Assembly (NCBI GenBank): GCA_010909165.1 | Contig: MU008195.1 | Span: 310,001 to 374,000 of the forward strand | Source of the DNA: Anthoceros angustus | Lineage: Eukaryota > Streptophyta > Anthocerotopsida > Anthocerotales > Anthocerotaceae | DNA: 64,000 bases | Direction of reading: 5' to 3' | Shown: piece after piece, positions 56,715 to 64,000 of the stretch | Numbering within the stretch: position 1 is the first letter of the stretch | Layout of the letters: each line of letters begins with the position of its first letter | Position numbers and translations under genes: made by a program | Notes under the pieces: model-generated | The model's input: the letters and a program-made list of their open reading frames with translations, nothing else | The model's database searches: none | Told to the model about the DNA's origin: nothing

Positions 56715-57439
56715 AATGTATAAAGAGCTAATGAGGTGATAATTGTATAAAATTATAATGAGAGTTGCCATTGTATGTACACCGATGGTAATGTGATTTT
56801 TCCTTTTAAATTCAATGGGTTCATATTTCGCAAGAAACATGACCCTCCTTGACATTTGACATAAACGAGATTGATGTTTTTAAGACTTGCGCTAACATCA
56901 AGAGCTCTAATTCGCCACCCACCGTGACCATACTCATCCTCTTAATATAATTGTCTATGTCGCCTCTACTAAATCTTTGTAGGTATCTCGATGGCTTTCT
57001 AATTCACCATAGCCCTTTGAAAACATCCGCCACGCCTTGACTAGCGTTATCTAACTTCCCATAAAAGTATGCCCCACGCCTCAACAAACATTTTCCATCC
57101 CCTTCAACATGAATGATCTTGTATTCATTTGGTTGCAATATTTTCCTATCAATGGGTGATGTGAAACCTCTCAAACAACCTTCGATTTGGTCAGACCGCT
57201 CATGTGGGATCTTTGCAAGTGTGAAGCTCTTGAAACAACCTTCGACTTCTAAACTAGTATTCGCCGCACTGCTCACATGGGATTCTTGCGGATGTGCATC
57301 TCTTTGAAACAACCTGACTTTGCCGAACCAATATTTGGTCTGTGTGTGATCTTTGCTTTTTTACGCTCTAATATAGACAAATCTTTCTTTGAATCAAAAT
57401 CTAAGGAGAGAGTTTTCTCTTGGCGCTTGATTGAACCAT
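56715..57439 (-). pseudogene. OTU-like frame, array copy B, frameshifted
   Basis: Corresponds to 44304-45037. It retains DRKILQPNEYKIIHVEGDGK and CLL, so the Asp-Gly-x-Cys site is present, and an N-terminal extension with VEGCFKSFTLAKIPHE and QIEGCLRGFTSP repeats. Indels after GKLDNASQG break the frame (VADVFKGLW, stop). Copy A is intact there and copy B is longer in the N-terminal repeats, so the two together suggest sequence errors or parallel decay. Confidence 0.55.
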
Positions 57440-57939
57440 CTTTAAAAATATCATATACTGTATATACAACACAACGAACATATATAGCCTTCAACATGGG
57501 GCTTACGACCTTGGTCTTTGAATATTGTAAATATATTGATTAAAAGGGGCTTAAGACCTTGGTCTTCGAACTTTGTAAAAAACTTAAAATAAAAGAATGG
57601 GCCATGCATATGCATTCTACACAAAACGGGTTGCTTCTCCCTATACACTTGTACTATATGTAGCTTTGTGTGCCAAGAACACTACGCGAGTTGCTAATAA
57701 AGGGCTGGGATTACGTTAAACTAGTCCGGGTTTGGTTAATCAATGAACTTGCTAACGATTGCAAATACTGTCACGGGGAAATAAAAATGCGAGTGAGATT
57801 GAAAAGCTTCGCTCAAGAGGGACTCTGAATTGTGCTTGGTGCAATTCTATATTCGAAGCAATTGGGCAACACACTGGCGAGTTTTCGTTGTACAACCACT
57901 GGGCACAACAAACACAAGTTGGTTGATAATACCAGCTTG

Positions 57940-58214
57940 AATTAAAGCCAGTCTTGCTATTTCTACATCCTATGGTTGTAGTGTTAGTGCTTTCCAGCTC
58001 ACAGAGCCCCCAGAGTGGAAGCACAGATCTCTGTACCCATGTGCTGAACGAGGATCGGACGTGGCCACAGCCACGTCCTGTCTTGCACGTGGCCACAATA
58101 GCCAACCTGTCCGGGTCCTTGCTGACCAGCTTGTCCAGAAGGCGCAGCTCCAGCTCCTTGTTTAGCTTGCAGTTCCTTGACTTTGCACCACGAGTTACCC
58201 TATAGGAGCAATCG
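57940..58214. repeat. Right direct repeat flanking the OTU island (unit B)
   Basis: Near-identical to 45526-45802, ending in GAGTTACCCTATAGGAGCAA at 58192. Confidence 0.7.
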
Positions 58215-58529
58215 GCATGCTGCAGGAATGGTGGCTTTGATGAATGCTAGCGTCAATGAATGCTAGCACCATCAAAGCACGGAATGCTGGCTTCATCGAA
58301 GCAGGAACAGAAGAAGAAGAATAACATCTTAGACTAAGCAACGAACATGAAGGACCATCTCAAAGCCCAGGACCTTGAGCACACCGTTCGGACATCCAGC
58401 ACAAAGATCCGTGCAATCACGAGGCCAATTTCTCGAAAGTGGAAATCGTGCAGTCGCAAGTTTCTCCGCAACCGATGTGGGGATTTCTGTGCACAGGCCA
58501 CCATTTCTGTACACAGGCTACATTGCTGC

Positions 58530-60640
58530 AATTTGTGATGCCAGATGCCAAGTTGCGAACACAAGACGCTGAACAGTGAAACGCTGGAGTGATTCAACTG
58601 TTACACCGCAAAATCATGACGATTCTGGTGTTTAGAGCGAAAGACTATGCTTCTGTGTTCATCATGGCGGCCAAGCCAACTCCGATGAACTATGCTTTTG
58701 CATCATCCACCAGCGCCTTAGACTAGCAGTCAGAAGGGAAAAGAAACAGTTACTCACTCATGTCAGGCGACGAGGCCTCTCGGAGGTATGAACCCTATAA
58801 AGCTTCATAGGCCAGAACACAAGTTACCAGCAGCAGTGGATATCATGCATGACGCTGGCACCTGTAACCGAGTCTGAATGCAGGCCTTCTGCGCTGGAAA
58901 AAGCATGTTGCAGTCCGTTATTCATCATCTGCCACCATACCTTAACAGTGACGACTCAACCGTTACCTGCATCTATATGCGCCAAATCGGTTACCTTCAC
59001 TCATTTGCAGAGAGCTAAGGTGAAGATTTGGCAGCCCCATACAACACACCACAAATTGCCAAACAGCACCCAGCAAGACCTACTCCAAAAAGTGTTGACC
59101 TCTAATCGCTGGCTACATTGCGCAATTCGGTGACAATACACCATTCGGCACTGGGGAACAAAGGGGCTTGATGCCGCTTCTACCCTAACAAGTTGTGAGG
59201 GCCCTATGTTAGACACCTCCGTCAGCAACTCGAGTAGCCTCAGCTGCACCACAGGCAGCGACAGCTCCTTCACTTAGAATATTATGTCTTTCTCTTCATA
59301 GCTCGCACACGTTGTGTCTCAACATCAGCTGCCACCTCAGTACTTGGGATCCGCCACCACATAGTGATAGACAACTACCAACACAAAGATGCTAAAAGCT
59401 TGGCGAGAAAACCTAGATCTCGGTCGTCAATCATCTGCGAATGACCAAGCAATCAACAAAATCACCACAAACATTCACACAACCTACCCCAAAGGGCCCT
59501 CGCACTCTAAACAACATACAAACCATCCAGACCTGACCACCATGGAACCGCCAGACCACAGGCAGAGGGCCTGCAAAACAACATCAAAGAAGCGGTACAG
59601 ATCGGATCATACCCTTGCCGACAGAACGATTGCCCTCTGAAGACTGTCAGATGCTCCAAGAGAAACACCTGGAAGACGTGATTCCCCAAGACAACCGAAC
59701 GAAACCCTACTACTACCGCAACGGATGTGGGGATTGCTGTACACAGGCCACCATTTCCTAGACTCCCTGTTGTGAAAGGCAGAGCTGGAGGTGTAGCTCC
59801 CATTTTCGACACTCAGCAACAGAAGGTGAAGACTGCCCAGATCTGCACCTCGTCGCCAACAACAGTGGCGAGGGGATGCCACTGCAACCGAGCAGGAGCT
59901 AGAGGAGAAAGCATTGAAGCACCATTTTGACAGACAACACTGGACGAAGGCCCTTTCAACAGTTGCGACAAACTAGCTAACAGTCCCTCCTGTCCGGCCC
60001 TGCAGATCTTGGCAAATCCTGCTGGCCAGGCGTCACCCACTGTACGAGTTGCAACCTGGGCGCGACCAAAGTTGAATAATCGGGCTCCAGGACGTGCACC
60101 GTCGTTGCCCACAGGCTGCCAAAAGCGAGTCTGCTTCAACGAGAGTCGGCCGCCGAGATTGATTGAAAGACCTTGAGCATAAGCGTGTTACCGCGTACCT
60201 GCTACATTCTGTAATTCCCTTTGACCCCAGGAATGACGCGACAGGATGTTAGAGATCAAGCGTCATGCCACAGACCTGACCAGAAATGGAGCACTCAGGA
60301 AGTGCTGGCAGCGATGGCACATAGTATTGTCAAGAGCCAACACCGAGAAAGCAATTGAAAACCTCAATCGACATAGACGACGTAGCCCAGCCTGACATGG
60401 AGAGAGAGACACAAGGTTGGTGCTGCAGCCATCGCCGACAAGAGAAGAACAGGGTGGTGTGCGGAGGTATGTTGGCTGGACGTGGGAGACACTTGGCTGA
60501 CACATGGTATTCCAAGGCTTGCAAACGAGTCTGAGATTTGTAGACAAGCAACACATCATGCTACAAGGCAAGTAGCTTTGCTTTCACATTTCCCATGGTG
60601 TGCCCCAGCTTTGTCCAGGTGAGGATTGGGGTTCCTGTTC
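58530..60640. repeat. Second internal flank copy and spacer, array unit B
   Basis: Near-identical to 46110-48210. No recognised gene. Differences from unit A are mainly single-base or short indels. Confidence 0.65.
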
Positions 60641-60644
60641 TAGG

Positions 60645-61250
60645 ACTGCAGCCATACACGATCCTGAAGCCTCTGGGCACCCCGCCATAGAACTCATCCA
60701 CCTTGGCTCCGTCCCGGTAGAAACGGAACGTTGGAGTGTACATCCTGTGTGGTGGCCTCGCATTTGTTTGTCGGCATACACAAAACGGAGGATGGATACT
60801 CGTTGCTCAGGTTGCAGAAAGTGGGAAGCATTTGCTTACACGCGTGGCACCTGAGGCAGAAGCAATCCGTGTGCCAGGGCTGAGCATACCAGACCAGCAG
60901 AGCATGCAACTCAGAACAGAAATGCATCCAAAGCATTCAACTCGGGAAAAGCACACGGATCAACTCCACCCACGGCTTACCAGGACGCTCCGTAATTCAC
61001 TACAGCCTGCACAAACGCGACGAAATCCAATCAAATCAAACGAGTTCCACATCACCAGCTCACTAACCGACGGTTGCAGGAGCAAGAGAGGGAAAAAGAC
61101 TCACACGCCGCTTGCAAGCCTTGGCATTGGACAGGATCTCGGTGAGCTGCTCGTCCGTTGTTGCAGTGACGAGATTGCCATGGAATTCACGGGCAGGGCA
61201 AACCCTGCCGCCTCTTCCAACACCTTCTGAGGCACCGGCGCACACGCCAT
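60645..61250 (-). pseudogene. Thioredoxin-like 3-3 gene (array copy C), frame broken
   Basis: Same three-exon layout as 48214-48829 with ATG at 61250. The active-site exon still encodes C-H-A-C. Breaks relative to copy B: two extra bases after the first codons (MACAPVPQ instead of MACAGASE), short losses in exon 3 around 60740-60775 (removing part of YADIDKC-VRYTP), and a shorter G run in FYGGG near 60688, which changes the C-terminus. As copy B is intact, these may be assembly errors in a real gene rather than decay. Confidence 0.6.
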
Positions 61251-62492
61251 CTTCCCTCCTCCTGGTGCTGTTGTTGCTAACCCTAGACCAGGATTCCCTT
61301 CCTTGCTTTCCATCGCAACGGAACCTGGCCCCAACCAGAAGATGTACAACGGACAATGACAGTCTTGTTTCGTCCCTCCAATAGGTTAGGTCATCCCATC
61401 ACTGTCGAAGGGCATCCGCACCAACTCCACCCCATCTCCTTGTCGCCTGCGAATGCGAGACATGCCATTACCCGTTCCTTTCCTTCCTTTCATTCCCTTC
61501 CCCGTCCCGGTCTGCGGGCCCTATCTCCGCCTTGTCCTTCATCCGCCAGCTCGAAAGAGCTCTTCCTCCCGGTAGCAACAACAGCAACACATTCCCTGCG
61601 GGATCCCATTTGCTAGCCGGCATCTGCACTCCGCAGACCGCCGGAAGCCGGATCCGTCACTGTGATAAGATGCGCATTGGCAAGCGAATGTGGAGGGGGG
61701 TACGAGGCCGCATCCCATCCGGTTGCTGCCACATCTGAGGCATCCCTGCAAACGACGACACACGACGTCACCTTGCTTCTGCCGACCCGCTACTTCCGCA
61801 CTGGCAGGCCGGAAGATCCGAGGAAGGAGAAGCCCGTCTCTCTCTTCCACTCAGTCAAGCCACGCAAATGCAGTGGCAGCTCCATTCCGGCCGGATCTTT
61901 ACTGGCCCGGTCCTGTGGACTGTAGCCAGCGGTCAATGAGGCCGCCGGCTTCACACGCCTGGCGCCAGGCAGTTGGGTCCTCCTCCCCATTTGCATGCCG
62001 TTCGCCCCCACGGAAGCCTGGAAGCTGCGTGCTTTGAGCTTTTGTGAGATAGCTCCTTGTTGTGTGTGTTTGTGGACGTTTGAATCCTCCTTGTGATCTA
62101 CATCATCCTTTGTTTCTTGTGATCTGCATCATCCTCTGCTTCATTCGTCTCCTTGCGTCCGATTGCGCTGCTGCTGCCGTTGCAGGACGAAGCTGCCTCA
62201 ATTGTTGTGCTGTTACTGCAAAAGGAGCATACGCATCCGTCTGTGTTGTTGCTGCAGAAGAATAAGCTGCATCTGCATCCCACTGGGGTTGCTGCTGCTG
62301 CAGAAGGAGGAATCTGCATCCGATTGTTTTGCTGCTGGTGCGGAAAGAAGGAATCTGCATCCGATTGCGCTGCTGGTGCTGGACGAAGAAGCTGCATCCA
62401 AACCTGGAGCCTGTGAAGCGATTTGGAGTTGGAATTGCATGGGGTGCCTTGATTAAGGAAGAAGGCTGGATCATGGGAGACGCCGGCCATGG
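61251..62492. promoter_or_regulatory. Divergent promoter/leader region of array copy C
   Basis: Near-identical to 48830-50088, including the minisatellite leader at about 62150-62400. Small losses occur in C/G runs. Confidence 0.5.
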
Positions 62493-64000
62493 ATGTTCCT
62501 CCTCTCGATCTTCATCCTCATCCTGGCGGGAGGGGCGGAGGGACGACGAATGCACCGACCTCACGGCCCTGCTGGCCGTGAAAGCCGCGCTGGTGGATCC
62601 AACCGGGAGCCAGTCAACTGGCAGGGGACGATCCTTGCGGCGCCGGGCGTGGCGGGGGTAATCTGCGAGCAAAATGCGCAGGGAGTGGGAACGGTGATTG
62701 AGCTACGTCTCTTCCGCATGGGGCTGCAGGGCGTGCTGGCTCCGGAGGTCGGGAATCTGCAGAACCTGGTGACACTGGATGATGTGAACAGCATCTCGGG
62801 AGCTTGCCACCTCCATCGGCAACCTCCCGCCCCTCCAGCTCCTGCTACTGAGCGGCAACAACATGACAGGCCCGTTGCCTCCCGAACTGGGCCGGCTCGC
62901 GACCCTCATCCGGCTCCAGGTGGACCAGAACAAATTCACCGGCCAGATCCCGACCACCTTCACCAACTTGCTCGCCATCCAGCACTTCCACCTCAACAAC
63001 AACTCCTCTCCGGCACCATCCTGTCAGGCATCGGCTCTCCCGAACGCGATGCACCTCCTGGTGGACAACAATCAGCTCACGGGAGCATCCTGACCTCGCC
63101 AACAGCTCCACCTCGAAATTCTCCAGCTGGACAACAACCCCTGCCTGGGCAGCCCATCCTGAGCTCCTTCGGCGAACCTGGAAGTTCCTGGCCCTCCTCA
63201 AGCTCAGCATGTGGGGGTGCCATTCCAGGGCAACATCCCCTGGCTCCGCAACATCCCTCCTCAAGTTCCTGGATCTGAGCCAGAACTCCTTTCCGGCACC
63301 ATCCCGGTGCTCTCCCTCCCCAACCTCACCTCCATCTACCTTCTTCCAACAACCTCTCCCAGGACATAGGCGGGCTAACCCTAGGGCCCGCTCCCATCCC
63401 TCCAGGCCCTCTTCCTCTCCAACAACAACCTGAGCGGTACGCGGACATCCCGTGTCCCTGCTGGCGCTCTCCTCAACCGGCACCGGCGCCTTCCCCGTCT
63501 CAACCCTGGACCTGCAGAACAACCACATCTCCGACTTCAAGGCCGGGGAGAACGTCACGCTCTGGCTGAGCGGGAACCCTAGGTGTTCGGGCGACAGCGC
63601 CAATTTCGAAGACTGCAAGGTGCAGTCGGAGAGCAGCTTCCCCCAGCCAGTCCTGGACTCCGACGGCAACAACAGGACGTTGTCAGACGCGGGCGGGTGC
63701 AGCGCTCTCCTCTGCCCCGGCCAGTTCCAGTACTCCTGGGCCGTGGACGGCCAGGCCTGCAGCTGCAGGCTCCCGTCACGCTCCGCCTCCGGCTCAAGAG
63801 CCCCAGCTTCCGTGTTCGCGCCCTTGGTGAGCAGATTCGAGAGCCACATCGCGGACGCCATCTCCACGGCCAGCAACGGAAACCTCCAGCTTCCCGTGGA
63901 GCTGGTGCACGTGCGGAACTATACCTGGCAGCCGGGGCCGAGGGTGGAGCCTTCCTCCAGCTCTTCCCGAACGGAACGGAGTTCGTGGCCGCGCAGGCGG
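62493..64000 (+). CDS. LRR receptor-like kinase (array copy C), runs off the right edge
   Basis: Same signal peptide, N-cap and LRRs as copy B ([25 protein letters not shown]-type LRRs; LHLNNN- and LVDNNQLTG-type repeats). From 63825 on it diverges from A and B: the membrane-proximal region reads ALVSRFESHIADAISTASNG and [19 protein letters not shown] instead of the [13 protein letters not shown] type. No kinase is reached before the edge. Frame breaks are frequent (near 62660, 62797, 63005, 63090-63260, 63350) and often coincide with CCG-to-CTG changes and lost C or G bases. It shares the G-run loss near 62797 with copy B. Probably a real gene with a poorly resolved sequence; this is the donor of the 5' half of copy B. 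Confidence 0.7.

Larger units (their letters stand above)
55045..57920. mobile_element. AT-rich island with OTU-like gene (array copy B)
   Basis: Duplicate of 42640-45520 with many small indels. The direct repeats end at 56242 and 58214. As in unit A, no transposase or terminal inverted repeat was recognised, so the assignment is tentative. Confidence 0.4.
35490..64000. repeat. Tandem array with about 12.4-kb units (receptor kinase plus thioredoxin-like)
   Basis: Sequence from 39009 onward recurs from 51418 onward (offset about 12,409). Sequence from about 47800 to 51409 recurs up to 63815 (offset about 12,406). A diverged 5' flank related to 47800-50080 precedes the first kinase at about 35490-37610. 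The array continues beyond the right edge. Copies share long identical blocks and differ mostly by short indels. Confidence 0.9.

Overview
This window is nuclear DNA of a land plant. Spliced genes have compact introns (mostly about 80-350 bp). Two large PLS-type pentatricopeptide-repeat (PPR) proteins, plant-type APC6/CDC16, 5-oxoprolinase, cytosolic isoleucyl-tRNA synthetase, a thioredoxin-like 3-3 protein and LRR-VIII-type receptor kinases are all recognisable. GC-rich coding DNA, short introns and long PPR genes suggest a seed-free lineage (lycophyte, hornwort or similar), but the species cannot be fixed from sequence alone.

Layout. 1-8.6 kb: a chloroplast-type PPOX/DUF2470 protein running off the left edge (-), a small proline-rich membrane protein (+), an intronless APC6 gene (-), an AT-rich gap, and a small one-intron membrane protein (+). 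8.9-26.0 kb: a large imperfect inverted repeat (arms about 11.79-15.42 and 17.23-23.80 kb). It carries two convergent copies of 5-oxoprolinase: the right copy is nearly intact, and the left is a pseudogene with several internal deletions. Each arm ends in the same 268-bp divergent intergenic region and the same presequence-like exon, which points outward into a PPR gene; the two PPR bodies differ. 26.4-32.7 kb: isoleucyl-tRNA synthetase (-). 32.7-35.5 kb: an unrecognised His/Ser-rich reading frame and an eIF3d-like fragment.

35.5-64 kb: a tandem array with a period of about 12.4 kb. Each unit has a thioredoxin-like 3-3 gene (-) head-to-head with an LRR receptor kinase (+), then a long non-coding spacer. 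The spacer contains a tRNA-Glu(CTC), a reversed receptor-kinase 3' fragment, and an AT-rich island with an OTU-protease-like gene flanked by direct repeats. The middle kinase (B) joins the 5' flank and LRR ectodomain of copy C to the membrane-proximal, transmembrane and kinase part of copy A. The switch lies within a 10-bp identity at 51409-51418, as expected for unequal crossing-over between A and C.

Caveat. The tandem copies differ mainly by short indels, often in G or C runs, and by one-directional CCG-to-CTG changes. Many frame breaks here, including in otherwise well-conserved genes, may therefore be uncorrected sequencing errors rather than real lesions.
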